Assembly (NCBI GenBank): GCA_002422605.1
Contig: DISW01000017.1
Coordinates: 56,705-120,704 of the forward strand
Source: Bacteriovoracaceae bacterium UBA6200
Lineage (GTDB): Bacteria; Bdellovibrionota; Bacteriovoracia; Bacteriovoracales; Bacteriovoracaceae
Length of the DNA stretch: 64,000 nucleotides
Direction of reading: 5' to 3'
Shown: positions 34,997 through 44,693 of the stretch, one piece after another
Numbering within the stretch: the first letter of the stretch is position 1
Layout: each line of letters starts with the position of its first letter
The notes under the pieces: model-generated
Database searches by the model: none
What the model was told of the DNA's origin: nothing
What the model saw: only the letters and a program-made list of their open reading frames with translations
Program-made: the position numbers and the translations under genes

Positions 34997-35722
34997 ATGC
35001 GAATAATTCAATGTGGTTCTAAGGATGAAGCAGTAGCGGTGGTGGCTTCCATGATTGCTGAAAAAGTGAGTGCTCATCCAAGTTCAGTCATAGGGCTCGC
35101 CACGGGAAGAACCATGATTCCGGTTTATGAATCGCTGGCAAAACTGGCCCTTGAATCTGAAGTGGATTTGAATTCAGCTTTTTTCTTCATGCTTGATGAG
35201 TACTTCGGTTTACCTGACAGTCATCCATCGAGTTTTAAATATTTTATAAAGAAGCATGTGATTGAACCTCTGGCCTTAAAAGAGAGTCAATTTGCTTTCC
35301 CTCCGGTTCACGCCGAGGATGGTGGCACTCATTACGAACAAAGTATTAAAGAAGCTGGTGGTATTGATCTGCAGCTTCTGGGCATAGGGACTAATGGTCA
35401 TGTGGGTTTTAATGAGCCAGGTTCTCTTCCGGATTCCGAAACTCGTAAAGTTCTTCTCACGCCAGAAACGATTGCAGCAAACAAAGATCAGTTTGTAGAT
35501 GAGCTCATTCCCAAAGAAGCTTTATCAATGGGATTAGGAACAATTTTAAGGGCGAAGTCTCTGGTGATGCTGGCAACCGGTAAATCGAAAGCTCAGGTCA
35601 TTAAGCATCTCTTAAATCACCATGATGATCTAAACTGTCCTGCTACTTTCTTAAAGAATCATCCTCACTTTACAGTGGTCTTAGATCAAGAAGCGGCTTC
35701 AAGTATTAATTTAAATATTTGA
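34997..35722 (+). CDS. nagB: glucosamine-6-phosphate deaminase
   Basis: 241 residues. NagB turns glucosamine 6-phosphate into fructose 6-phosphate and ammonia. Visible marks are IGLATGRTMIPVY, MLDEYFGL (catalytic Asp), GIGTNGHVGFNEPGS and MGLGTILRAK. The monomeric, shorter type lacks the C-terminal allosteric part of the E. coli enzyme. It is convergent with a PIG-L deacetylase gene that could supply deacetylated amino sugars. Their 3' ends overlap by 37 bases. Confidence 0.93.
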   Translation: MRIIQCGSKDEAVAVVASMIAEKVSAHPSSVIGLATGRTMIPVYESLAKLALESEVDLNSAFFFMLDEYFGLPDSHPSSFKYFIKKHVIEPLALKESQFAFPPVHAEDGGTHYEQSIKEAGGIDLQLLGIGTNGHVGFNEPGSLPDSETRKVLLTPETIAANKDQFVDELIPKEALSMGLGTILRAKSLVMLATGKSKAQVIKHLLNHHDDLNCPATFLKNHPHFTVVLDQEAASSINLNI

Positions 35723-36474
35723 GCGAGATTTTGTTCCGCAGTTAGTACTGACGGTATTTCAGGAGTAGAAAACTTACCTTGCGAAGAGAGTTCTAGTTTA
35801 TACAGAACTCCAAAGGGCATTTGCGCTCCCTGGGCCCCTTTCCCGCCAATGATTTCGGAACCGCGACGGACATTGTCCATCATCCAGGCCGGAAGTCTTA
35901 GGTGGTAGGGATTTCGTTCTATTTCACCAACATGCTTTTCCAACGCTTTCATTTGTAATTCTAAAATTTCTACCGGAACTTCCAGGAGAATATTGGGTGC
36001 AGTCATAGGGGCCCAGAACTCGCTCCAGGCAATCAGAGTCCTGAAGCCCTCTAGCTTACTCAAGGCGACTCTTAAAAGTTCACCTGTCTTAATATGGGCC
36101 GGATGATAATCTTCCTGATGAGGAGCGATGATAAGGTCAGGTGAATATTTTTCGATAAGGCCCACAAGTTCGTCGGCTTTCTTATCCCAATTGTCATGTA
36201 GATATAAGCATTCCATTTCTAAAAGTGCACAGGCTTCACTCAGTTCGATGGTTCTTTGTTCTTGCCGTTCTTTATTTGAGCCGACTGTTACGGCCACATT
36301 TACGATGTGAGCGTTGTTCTCTTGTGAGAGACGTAAGGCCAGAGAACCAGTAATCGATTCATCATCTGGATGTGGTGAGAGAATCATCACAGTAAAGGGC
36401 ACAGAATCTTTTACGATGAGATGAGAAGGTTTAAAAAATGAAGAGAGAGTTGAGAGGAGTGGGGTGAAGTCCAT
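35686..36474 (-). CDS. PIG-L family deacetylase
   Basis: 262 residues. The zinc motif is in ILSPHPDDESITG and the second His in HQEDYHPAHIK, the pattern of LmbE/PIG-L de-N-acetylases that remove acetyl groups from GlcNAc-containing molecules. No signal peptide. The nearby nagB suggests a role in reclaiming amino sugars, for example from cell wall, though PIG-L enzymes have many substrates (BshB, MshB, GlcNAc-PI). Confidence 0.87.
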   Translation of the reverse strand: MDFTPLLSTLSSFFKPSHLIVKDSVPFTVMILSPHPDDESITGSLALRLSQENNAHIVNVAVTVGSNKERQEQRTIELSEACALLEMECLYLHDNWDKKADELVGLIEKYSPDLIIAPHQEDYHPAHIKTGELLRVALSKLEGFRTLIAWSEFWAPMTAPNILLEVPVEILELQMKALEKHVGEIERNPYHLRLPAWMMDNVRRGSEIIGGKGAQGAQMPFGVLYKLELSSQGKFSTPEIPSVLTAEQNLAQIFKLILEAAS

Positions 36475-36631
36475 TTCACCAATCCTTTTTTTAAAATTCA
36501 GTTAACGTAGTAACGACGTAACAAAATGCGATTAAGATCAAAACTGACCGAATCATAAAACCCTCTGGAATGTGTGTTCTCTTTGAATTTATCAAGTTTC
36601 ACTACATTCAGTCTAGAGTGTCAAAATCCAG

Positions 36632-38005
36632 TCAGTTGCGCTTGTAATCGTCCTGTAGGCGCACAATGTCATCTTCCCCAAGGTAACCACCGACCTGAGC
36701 TTCAATCAGAACAAGTTCTTCATTTTGCTTGTTTTCTAACCGGTGCTTGGCCTCTTTAGGAATGTAAGTCGATTCATTTTGTTTTAAATCGAAAGTGCTG
36801 TCCCCATTAGTAACTGTCGCTACACCACTGACCACGATCCAATGTTCTGAACGATGGTGGTGGTACTGAAGGGAAAGTTTAGCTCCCGGGCGGACAGTGA
36901 TTTGTTTTACTTTATAGCCTGGATTTTCTTCCAGAATCGTGTAAGTCCCCCAAGGTCTATGGGCCGTGGTGTGAACGTTAGTCATCTCGGAATTTCTTTT
37001 CTTCACTTCAGCGACGAGTTCTTTCACTTTTTGAGTGGAACCTTTTTTCGCAATCACGATGGCATCTGAAGTATCAACGATCACCAGATCTTCAACATCA
37101 ATGGTTGAAACAAGTCGGTTCTGAGTCAGAACCAGATTATTTTTTGATCCCAAATGGATGGTATTATCTGAGAGAGTATTGCCATCATTGTCTTTCGGAA
37201 GAGTATCGTAAAGTGAATCAAAAGAACCCAGATCACTCCATCCAATATCGGCCGGCACAACATTAACCAGTTGAGATTTTTCCATGACGGCGTAATCGAT
37301 ACTTTCGGAGCGAATGGCCTTCATGTCATCCATCTGAAGACGAATGCCTTGTTCACGGCGAGCTTGATTGAATGTTTTCAAGCTTTGCTCGTAAATTTCA
37401 GGCTCGAACTTTTTTAATTCTTCGAGATAAACGCGGGCCTTGAAACAGAACATTCCGCTATTCCAATAATAGTTCCCTGATTTCAGATAGCTTTCAGCGG
37501 TAGCGCGATCTGGTTTTTCTTTAAAAGATTTAACTTCAATGCCATTAGCTTCGATGTAACCATAACCCGTTTCAGGATGGTGAGGCTTAATCCCGAAGGT
37601 CACCAGACGGTTTTGTCCGGCGAGCTCCTGGGCTTTAAGCACAGCGGCTTCATAGGCATCTTGTTTTTCAATCAAATGATCAGAAGGAACAATGAGAAGT
37701 ATTTCTTCCGGATCTGCTGCCATAGCGGCCATGGCAATGGCAGGAGCGGTATTGCGTCCGATTGGTTCAAGAATAAAAGTGCTTCGGTTTGAGAGCTTAA
37801 GCTCATCCAGTTGATCTAGTCCCATGAAGTATTGTTCTTGGTTAATAACAACACAAAAAGAATCGGCGATTTTATGATTTCTTTTTACGGTCTTTTGAAA
37901 AAGGGATTCATCCTGAAAAAGTTTTACAAATTGTTTAGGAAAAAGAGTTCTGGAGATAGGCCATAATCTGGTTCCAGAGCCACCACAGAGGATAACAACT
38001 TGCAT
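36632..38005 (-). CDS. manC: bifunctional mannose-1-phosphate guanylyltransferase / mannose-6-phosphate isomerase
   Basis: 457 residues, the AlgA/ManC layout: an N-terminal nucleotidyltransferase (VILCGGSGTRLWPISR, then LIVPSDHLI, GYGYIEA and FKEKPDRATAESYL) and a C-terminal cupin isomerase (PWGTYTILEENPGYKVKQI, QYHHHRSEHWIVV). It makes GDP-mannose for surface polysaccharides. It lies 15 bases behind mgtE on the same strand. Cupin metal-ligand His residues are present. Confidence 0.95.
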   Translation of the reverse strand: MQVVILCGGSGTRLWPISRTLFPKQFVKLFQDESLFQKTVKRNHKIADSFCVVINQEQYFMGLDQLDELKLSNRSTFILEPIGRNTAPAIAMAAMAADPEEILLIVPSDHLIEKQDAYEAAVLKAQELAGQNRLVTFGIKPHHPETGYGYIEANGIEVKSFKEKPDRATAESYLKSGNYYWNSGMFCFKARVYLEELKKFEPEIYEQSLKTFNQARREQGIRLQMDDMKAIRSESIDYAVMEKSQLVNVVPADIGWSDLGSFDSLYDTLPKDNDGNTLSDNTIHLGSKNNLVLTQNRLVSTIDVEDLVIVDTSDAIVIAKKGSTQKVKELVAEVKKRNSEMTNVHTTAHRPWGTYTILEENPGYKVKQITVRPGAKLSLQYHHHRSEHWIVVSGVATVTNGDSTFDLKQNESTYIPKEAKHRLENKQNEELVLIEAQVGGYLGEDDIVRLQDDYKRN

Positions 38006-38020
38006 ACGAAAAACTCCTTA

Positions 38021-39421
38021 TTAAATACCGAGAATAAGAGTAGCCGTTGTGAAATATATCAAGAGGCCCGTGATATCGACAATGGTCGTAATCGCGGGAC
38101 TGGCCACAACAGCAGGGTCACCACCAAGCTTTCTCACAATTAACGGAAGGCCTGAGCCTATAACTGCTGAAGTCATAACCTGAATGGAGATGGCCAAAGA
38201 AATCACTGCTCCAATATGTCCCATCGTGAAGCCTTCAGGCAACAATGCATGGAAAGAGAGAAAAGCAATTTTAAAATAAGTTAGAGTGGCCACACAAATG
38301 GAAAGCATGAAAGAGATCTGGATTTCTTTCCAAAGAATTTTAGACCAATCTCCGTCTTCAATTTCTCCAAGAGAAAGGGCCCGAATGACCACTGTTGCGG
38401 CCTGAGATCCAGTATTACCACCGGTGGCCGCCATCATAGGCATATACATGGCGAGGATGAGAAAACTTTCTAACATCGACTGATATTCATTGATGATCAT
38501 ACCGGACAAGATTCCTATCGCCGCTAAAGACACTAGCCATACAACACGTTTCTTAAAATGCTGAATGGCGGGAGTGGACATGTAGTCCTCATCATCTTCA
38601 GAGGGCATGATCCCCATGAACTTCTCTAAATCTTCTGTCTCTTCTTTACGGATAATATCAATGGCTTCTTCGTGGGAAACAATACCTACGAGTTGCTGGA
38701 GAGAATTAAGCACCGGAAGGGCCACGAGATCGTACTTCTCAATTTTTTGAGCAACTGATTCACGGTCTTCATTAACTTCAGCATGAACGTAAAATTCATT
38801 TAAAAGTTCAGTAACTTTAATCTGAGGTTCACTCATCACCAGATCTTTCAGAGTCACAAGACCCTTCATGACCATCGAGTGGTCTACCACATAGATGTAA
38901 TAGATCATGTCTTTTGAAGGGGCATCTTTTCTAATTTTTGCAAGTGATTCCGAAGCAGTCATGTCGGCGAAGATCGTCGCAAAATCCGTATTCATAATAC
39001 CACCCGCCGTTTCCGGAGGGTAAGCTGAGAGGATAATAACGTCTTCTCTTACACGCTTATCAAGATAGGGCAGTAGCTCAATCTGTTCTTCTTTCGTTAA
39101 TTCCTGATATAAGTCGGCTCGGATGTCTGAAAACATCTGGCCAAAAATAAGAGCAAAGGAACGACGATCGAGATTATGGAAAAGTTTTAACTGAAGTTCT
39201 AAAGTGAAGTCGGAAAAAATACGACCCTGATCTTCCACATCAAGTTGCTTAAGATAGTCGATGACCTCTTCCGTGGATTTTTCTTCCATGAATTCGGCAA
39301 CGTCCATCGTAGGAAGTTCTTCGAACATCTCGACGAGTTCTTCCGTCTTTCCTTGTTCGGAAAGGTCCTGGAGGAGTTCCTGATTCTCAGACTCTAAGGT
39401 CTCTTCTTTTTCGTCAGTCAT
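38021..39421 (-). CDS. mgtE: magnesium transporter MgtE
   Basis: 466 residues. N-terminal MgtE domain of helical repeats (about 20-140), a CBS pair (about 145-265) that senses Mg2+, a connecting helix, and a C-terminal membrane domain of about five helices (residues 290-466) with MAATGGNTGSQAATVV, the pore signature. It brings Mg2+ in under low-Mg conditions. No riboswitch-like leader is visible in the 169-base gap before the gene. Confidence 0.95.
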   Translation of the reverse strand: MTDEKEETLESENQELLQDLSEQGKTEELVEMFEELPTMDVAEFMEEKSTEEVIDYLKQLDVEDQGRIFSDFTLELQLKLFHNLDRRSFALIFGQMFSDIRADLYQELTKEEQIELLPYLDKRVREDVIILSAYPPETAGGIMNTDFATIFADMTASESLAKIRKDAPSKDMIYYIYVVDHSMVMKGLVTLKDLVMSEPQIKVTELLNEFYVHAEVNEDRESVAQKIEKYDLVALPVLNSLQQLVGIVSHEEAIDIIRKEETEDLEKFMGIMPSEDDEDYMSTPAIQHFKKRVVWLVSLAAIGILSGMIINEYQSMLESFLILAMYMPMMAATGGNTGSQAATVVIRALSLGEIEDGDWSKILWKEIQISFMLSICVATLTYFKIAFLSFHALLPEGFTMGHIGAVISLAISIQVMTSAVIGSGLPLIVRKLGGDPAVVASPAITTIVDITGLLIYFTTATLILGI

Positions 39422-39590
39422 GCTTTCCCAAGATTACTACAGTGCCAATCTTTTCTATAGGTTAAAAGATTTAGCCTTGTTTATTTCTGCTAACCCTAAA
39501 GACTAGCTTAATTTTATTGTGGTTTATTAAGGATAGCCTAATCAGGACGATAAGTTGTTGTAAAATTTTAACTAATAGGCAAATACATAA

Positions 39591-41552
39591 ATGAACTCTG
39601 CTGGTATTCCAATAGTTAAATTCATGATCGATCAGGAGATTAGCGTTTTTAACGAGACGCTAAGCACAAATCCTTCCTATGAAGCAATATCCATTCACCG
39701 AGCCGATGAATTAGCGAATTTCCTTTCAACAGAGCCGTCAGTACTTATTATTGCTTACCTACAAAACAAAGAGCATTTTGCTCAGATCGCTACCTTCATG
39801 AAGCTTGCTCGACAGTCTTCTAAAAACTCCGTCTATAAGATCGTAGTCTTCAATTTAAGCGGGGATAATAAGTTTTCAAAGGCCATTAGCAAGCTTGGTA
39901 TACAGGATCAAATTGAACCACGGATTAACTCCAAGGGGCTAAAATTCAAAATTGATTTTTGGATGAAGTCCCTCCGTGCCCAGGAACGGGCCTTACCTCA
40001 GAGTACAGGTCCCACATGGTTAGAGCCGCTCACCCTGGAAGATGACATTTGGATTTTGAGAAGTGAACTGGATTGTAAAAAAATCTTAAATCGGTGGTTG
40101 ATTAAACTTACGGGGCCAGGACCAGTCGTGGCCCAATGGAATGAAATTAAAAGCAATCTGTGGCGCTTCGATTTTAAAGAGAATGAAAAGGAAATGTATA
40201 TTGGGGGTAAAGGCTCATGGTACTTTTCTGGCGAATCAAAACCGGACTTCGTCTGGAAAGAGAATAGCTGGCTCATAACAGGTGATAACTTTGAACTTTT
40301 CTATAAAGACGAAGATCAGATAGCTTCACGACTTCTGTGCCGGAACAAGCTATTAAAAATCTGTAAAAATTCTTTATACGCCAAGACCAAAGAGCCTTTG
40401 ATCTTAGAGCAGCTTGAAAGAGAAATGGTTTTTAAAAAAGAAGCGCAGAATTTAAATGACATGGAAGGAAAGGGCTCAACCAATTATGTAGATAATAAAT
40501 TGGCAGGGGAAGCAGAAGGCACATCTCCCGAAGCGAGTTATTGGAAAAATAAGAATAGTTATGAGTCAGAATGTAGTGAAGGAAAACTCTCTGGTCGCAT
40601 TGATCCGGCTAAAGGGAAACCTGAATCTCGCGATGACTTTTATCGGGGTTATGATAAAGGCTCAGAGAAAGAAGCAATTGAAAAAGAAAAAGAAAGAACT
40701 CAAGCCGATCAATTGGATGGCTTTTACCGGGGCCATGAAAAAGCTTCAGAGGTAGAAGCGGCAGAAAAAGAAAAAAAAGAAATTCACAAACGAGCTCATG
40801 ATAAGAATCAAGAAGATACTAGAAATCAAGCCGATCAATTGGATGGCTTTTACCGGGGCCATGATAAAGCTTCAGAGAAAGAAGCGGCAGAAAAAGAAAG
40901 GAAAGAGAGAAAAGAAACTGAAAAACGAGCTCACGATAAGAACCAAGAAGAGTCTGGAAGTCGTGCCGACCAATTAGACAGCTTATATCGGGGGCATGAT
41001 AAAGAATTTCAGGAAGAAGCCACTGAAGAAGAAAAGGCTTTGCTGCATAAAATATCCAGAATCCAGAGAGAAAGAAAAACTAAAAATAGCGATGAGCAAT
41101 TAGAAAAAGCAGAAGTCATATTACAAAGGAAACTTGAAGAGGTTAAGGCAAAGACAAAATTAAAACTCGTACCCTCCTCTGATGGTGATAAAAAGCTTGA
41201 AGAAGTCATAGCAAATACCAGAATTACCTCATCCCTATTTCTTAATAACAAAAAAATTATTTGCGAACTCAATGATTATTATGATGAGACGATTATCTTC
41301 AGTACCTCGGATAAAGAAATTAAAATTCAGGAAATCGTTAAAATCAATATGAACTTTAACGATTCAAAGAAAGACTCAGAAGTTAGTTTAGAAGGGAGTG
41401 TTTTATCAGTAGAGACGGATTATGAAGGTATGAATTACGTGACAATTCAGGTTAATAAAAAAAATATCAATGACGTTACTGAATTTATGAAACTTTTCGA
41501 AATTCGCCAAAATAATATCAATCATTTTTTTAAGCAGGCGAAGGGTTATTAA
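39591..41552 (+). CDS. large repeat-containing protein, possible PilZ-like C-terminus
   Basis: 653 residues, no signal peptide. The first 120 residues look like a degenerate receiver fold without a clear phosphorylation site; then a beta-rich part (about 130-270). Residues about 345-490 hold four imperfect 42-45-residue repeats built on ADQLDGFYRGHDKASEKEA with charged coiled-coil linkers. The last 110 residues (about 543-653) are beta-rich and resemble a PilZ domain, but lack a clear RxxxR. No ribosome-binding site is obvious. Its stop overlaps the next start, so a joint signalling role is likely. Confidence 0.7.
   Translation: MNSAGIPIVKFMIDQEISVFNETLSTNPSYEAISIHRADELANFLSTEPSVLIIAYLQNKEHFAQIATFMKLARQSSKNSVYKIVVFNLSGDNKFSKAISKLGIQDQIEPRINSKGLKFKIDFWMKSLRAQERALPQSTGPTWLEPLTLEDDIWILRSELDCKKILNRWLIKLTGPGPVVAQWNEIKSNLWRFDFKENEKEMYIGGKGSWYFSGESKPDFVWKENSWLITGDNFELFYKDEDQIASRLLCRNKLLKICKNSLYAKTKEPLILEQLEREMVFKKEAQNLNDMEGKGSTNYVDNKLAGEAEGTSPEASYWKNKNSYESECSEGKLSGRIDPAKGKPESRDDFYRGYDKGSEKEAIEKEKERTQADQLDGFYRGHEKASEVEAAEKEKKEIHKRAHDKNQEDTRNQADQLDGFYRGHDKASEKEAAEKERKERKETEKRAHDKNQEESGSRADQLDSLYRGHDKEFQEEATEEEKALLHKISRIQRERKTKNSDEQLEKAEVILQRKLEEVKAKTKLKLVPSSDGDKKLEEVIANTRITSSLFLNNKKIICELNDYYDETIIFSTSDKEIKIQEIVKINMNFNDSKKDSEVSLEGSVLSVETDYEGMNYVTIQVNKKNINDVTEFMKLFEIRQNNINHFFKQAKGY
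40704..41002 (+). repeat. tandem coding repeats inside the 653-residue protein
   Basis: Units begin at 40704, 40830 and 40965 (periods 126 and 135 bases), with a shorter related unit starting near 40635. The first two are almost identical over about 50 bases at DNA level, which points to recent duplication. Confidence 0.85.
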
Positions 41553-42820
41553 TGTCTAACAAATCTCTATTAAAACCCTATCTCGAATCAACTGAAGTTC
41601 TTATCGTGGATAAAAATCCGAGTTCCAGAAATCGGCTGCTTAAGACCATGTATGATATAGGAAGCAAGAGACATCTTATTCATACTGCCGGCAGTTTAAG
41701 TGAAGCAGAAGAAATCATTGCTACAAAAAAAATAGGGATAGTTCTTTCTGACTATTTTATTTGTGGAGGCTCAGGATTTGATCTCTTTAAGATGTTAAGA
41801 GAGAGATCAAGTGATAACAAAGAACTTTGTCTTATTCTTGTTACTTCAAATATTTCTCAATCAGCTGTGGCCAAGGCGGCGGAAGAGGATGTTGATTCAT
41901 TTATCATTAAACCTTATACCGTCCAAAGTATTCAGGAGAATCTGATAACCACTCTGACAAATAAAGTTTTCCCATCTGAATACATTCAAACAATTGATGG
42001 AGGGAAAACTTTAATGGCCGCAGGAAATTATGATGAAGCCATCGCTTTATTTACGAAGGCCCTGGACCTTAACGCTAAACCATCTTTGGCTTTGTTTTAT
42101 ATAGGGCAAACTGAGTACTTAAAGAGCCGGGCGAGTGAAGCTCAGGACTCCTATGAAAAAGGATTAGCGGTAAGTAGCATCCATTATAAATGCCTGGTTG
42201 GGCTTTTTGATATCTTTATCAAACAAGAGAAATTCAATGAAGCCTATTTTGTTGTTAAGAAAATCGCCAAATTTTTTCCGGCCAATCCTGACCGCTTATC
42301 CCAAATCGTCCATCTAGCCATAAAGACCTCAAACTTTGAAGATATGCAGATGTATTATGAAATCTTTACGACACTAGATGAGAGAGCGTCGGTCTTGAAA
42401 AATTATATAGGTGCCGGATTGTATATTGCTGGCAAGCACGCACTCCTTGTTAACTCCAAAGAGGATGCCTTGAAGTGTTTTGATAATGTGGCAGTGTCAT
42501 GTCCTGAATTCACCAAATTTCCGAGGGCGATTATTTCACTCCTTATAGAGCATGAAATGGTTGAAGAGGCTGAAAGGTATCTGGCACGATTTCCTTCGGA
42601 TACGCGGGATGCTGCAGATTTCTTGGTGAGTGATTTTTTAGTGAATAGTCGTAAGGTTGATGATCATAATTACATTATAAAACTTGGTCTGGATCTCTAT
42701 AACAAAAAGATTAAAGATTTAAACTGTATGAAGGCTCTCTTATCTTCTATGGCAAAAGTTGGATATAATGAAGAAAAGATAGCCCCTTACAAAAAAGAAA
42801 TGGAAGAGATGATGGTCTAA
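41552..42820 (+). CDS. response-regulator receiver plus TPR protein
   Basis: 422 residues. Receiver domain (about 12-135) with the acidic pair near VDKN and the phosphorylated Asp67 in IVLSDYF, and Lys in IIKPYT; then TPR-like helical repeats (about 150-400). No DNA-binding or enzyme domain, so the output is through protein contacts. Start overlaps the previous stop by one base. Similar CheY-TPR proteins occur in gliding and predatory bacteria, but the pathway here is unknown. Confidence 0.85.
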   Translation: MSNKSLLKPYLESTEVLIVDKNPSSRNRLLKTMYDIGSKRHLIHTAGSLSEAEEIIATKKIGIVLSDYFICGGSGFDLFKMLRERSSDNKELCLILVTSNISQSAVAKAAEEDVDSFIIKPYTVQSIQENLITTLTNKVFPSEYIQTIDGGKTLMAAGNYDEAIALFTKALDLNAKPSLALFYIGQTEYLKSRASEAQDSYEKGLAVSSIHYKCLVGLFDIFIKQEKFNEAYFVVKKIAKFFPANPDRLSQIVHLAIKTSNFEDMQMYYEIFTTLDERASVLKNYIGAGLYIAGKHALLVNSKEDALKCFDNVAVSCPEFTKFPRAIISLLIEHEMVEEAERYLARFPSDTRDAADFLVSDFLVNSRKVDDHNYIIKLGLDLYNKKIKDLNCMKALLSSMAKVGYNEEKIAPYKKEMEEMMV

Positions 42821-43107
42821 CCTTTCAGAGCATCTTTGAGTATATCTTTTAATTCTTTATAATCATCCTGTTTCACATCCAAAAGAAGTTTTTTCTCCGG
42901 ATAACAAGCAATGGCAATGCCTTCAGAGCACTTCCCAAGACAGCCGCTACGATAAATCTTAATTTCGCCCTTACATTCTTCCTTGGCCCATTTCTTGAGT
43001 TTGTCAGTGAGTTCCTTCGCCCCTTTCTCAGAGCAGGACTCACTGTCATCCCTTTTGTGATTACAAACAAAGATTTGGATTTTGGATTTTAATTTTTCTT
43101 CTTTCAT
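42817..43107 (-). CDS. thioredoxin-like [2Fe-2S] ferredoxin
   Basis: 96 residues. Four cysteines in the order CNH, SCSEKG, GCLGKC with YRSGCLGKCSEG match the thioredoxin-fold 2Fe-2S ferredoxins (Aquifex Fd4 / NuoE-like). It is a small cytoplasmic electron carrier. Its start overlaps the stop of the PhoX-like gene by ATGA, and its stop overlaps the convergent receiver-TPR gene by 4 bases. Confidence 0.87.
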   Translation of the reverse strand: MKEEKLKSKIQIFVCNHKRDDSESCSEKGAKELTDKLKKWAKEECKGEIKIYRSGCLGKCSEGIAIACYPEKKLLLDVKQDDYKELKDILKDALKG

Positions 43108-44648
43108 AGTTTTCCGGAAATGATTTTATCCAGTAACGGGCCTTCCACTGTAATCACTGCGGGTTTGGGAATGCCTCCGTCAGGCCAGGTACTGCTCAGC
43201 TTGTTCAGAGACTCACTGTATTCCCCTGGATGCTGGACAGATAAGAAGAGTGTTTTATAGTCTGGAGAAAAGCAAGGTCCGGTGAATTCAGCATCTGTAG
43301 GTGCTGATGCAACACGAATAACCTCTCCTGCAAAAGTTCCGCTTCTTAAGAAGACAAAAAGACCATTGTTCCCAAATGGCTCATAAGGCCCTTTATTGGC
43401 GCTGCCTCCGGCAATATCGGTTGTAAACCATAGATTACCCTTTGGATCAAAGAGGAGATTATCCGGACAGGCAAACCCGGTTTCAGTTCCACCAGTCAAG
43501 AAAGTTCCGTGTTTAAAAGTGAGGGAAGCTGGGTCGTTCCCTTCCTCCATTATCTTTAAAATTGATCCGTGATAATTATTAGCTGTTTTATTATTTGTCA
43601 GAGCAATCAACACATTTCCGGTTAAAGGATCAAATTCAATATCTTCCGGACGATCGAGGGGAGTCGCTCCAACAAGCTTGGCCGCTTCTCGTACATAAAT
43701 TTGAATGTCGGTTTGATTTTTAAACTTCTTCATCAAAATCGGATGATCTTCCCGTCGAAGTGAAATCCATTGACCCTTCTCAAGATTAGCGACGTAGAGG
43801 TTTCCTTTTTCAAGTGAGTCTTCTGAGTCCGAAATAAACTTATAGAGGTGTTCATAAGCCGCATCATCACCAGTGTAGGCAACGACTTTACCGTTTTTGC
43901 CTTTTGTGACGGCCGCGCATTCATGGGCACAGCGACCAAGTGAAACCAGCTTTTTAGATTTTCCGGTCAAAGGTTCTACTTCAACCACCCAACCATAATG
44001 CTCGGGATCTCTTGGGTAATACTTGTTCCACTGGAGCCAGCAGTTGGGATCCATGACTCCATTACTGGTTCTTTCCCCCCAAAACATGTCGTAGTTTTCT
44101 TCACAGGTAAGAAAAGTTCCCCATGGAGTGTATCCACCGGCGCAGTTTCCCATCGTCCCAATTCCATGGGTAGAGCCGCGGATTTTAGTATTCCAGGCAA
44201 AAGGGATTTTAGTATTTCCATTGAGGCGGCGGTTGTAAGCTGAATCTTTAACCACCTGCCACTGGTCATTCTCTTTTTTTACTTCCAGCAGGCTTCCTCC
44301 CACCTCTGTCATTTCCTGATCAATATTGGCGCGGGTTCGTGCTGTGCCTCGGATGAAGAGAGGAGTGACATATTCATGATTAACCCACATAATCCCACGG
44401 TCTTTCTCCAGGGGATGGAAGGCGATGAAGTCATTGTTATGACCGAATTTGTCTTTGCTATTAATCGCATCTTGCCAGCGAATAAGAATTTTATAATCAA
44501 GGCCACTGACAGTGATGACTTTGTCTTCAGTTATGGGGGGGAGATGAGGCAGAACGGGAGGAATTTTAGAAGTTTGAGTGGTACATGCGGGTAAACTTGC
44601 GAGGACGCCGGATACACCAAGGAACTGAAGGAATTCACGTCTATTCAT
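43104..44648 (-). CDS. PhoX-family alkaline phosphatase, Tat-exported lipoprotein
   Basis: 514 residues from ATG 44648; an upstream in-frame start would place 19 non-signal residues in front of the Tat motif. The start NRREFLQFLGVSGVLASLPAC combines a twin-arginine motif with a lipobox Cys. The body is of the DUF839/PhoX type: MWVNHEYVTP, GRCAHECAAV, ALTNNKTANNYHG, FACPDNLLFDPKG. PhoX enzymes are Ca/Fe-dependent phosphatases that fold before export. Close relatives with uncertain substrate exist, so the exact reaction is open. Confidence 0.87.
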   Translation of the reverse strand: MNRREFLQFLGVSGVLASLPACTTQTSKIPPVLPHLPPITEDKVITVSGLDYKILIRWQDAINSKDKFGHNNDFIAFHPLEKDRGIMWVNHEYVTPLFIRGTARTRANIDQEMTEVGGSLLEVKKENDQWQVVKDSAYNRRLNGNTKIPFAWNTKIRGSTHGIGTMGNCAGGYTPWGTFLTCEENYDMFWGERTSNGVMDPNCWLQWNKYYPRDPEHYGWVVEVEPLTGKSKKLVSLGRCAHECAAVTKGKNGKVVAYTGDDAAYEHLYKFISDSEDSLEKGNLYVANLEKGQWISLRREDHPILMKKFKNQTDIQIYVREAAKLVGATPLDRPEDIEFDPLTGNVLIALTNNKTANNYHGSILKIMEEGNDPASLTFKHGTFLTGGTETGFACPDNLLFDPKGNLWFTTDIAGGSANKGPYEPFGNNGLFVFLRSGTFAGEVIRVASAPTDAEFTGPCFSPDYKTLFLSVQHPGEYSESLNKLSSTWPDGGIPKPAVITVEGPLLDKIISGKL

Positions 44649-44693
44649 ACTGACCTCTGGGATTTTTTTTAAACCATGATAATATAAGATGGA

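Noticed and set aside
39422..39590. Mg2+ sensing leader or sigma-54 promoter ahead of mgtE
   Set aside because: No M-box-like structure is apparent, and TTGGCAC at about 39445 has no GC at the -12 distance.
40704..41002. CRISPR-like or minisatellite array
   Set aside because: The repeats are in frame, imperfect and separated by coding linkers, so they are protein repeats.
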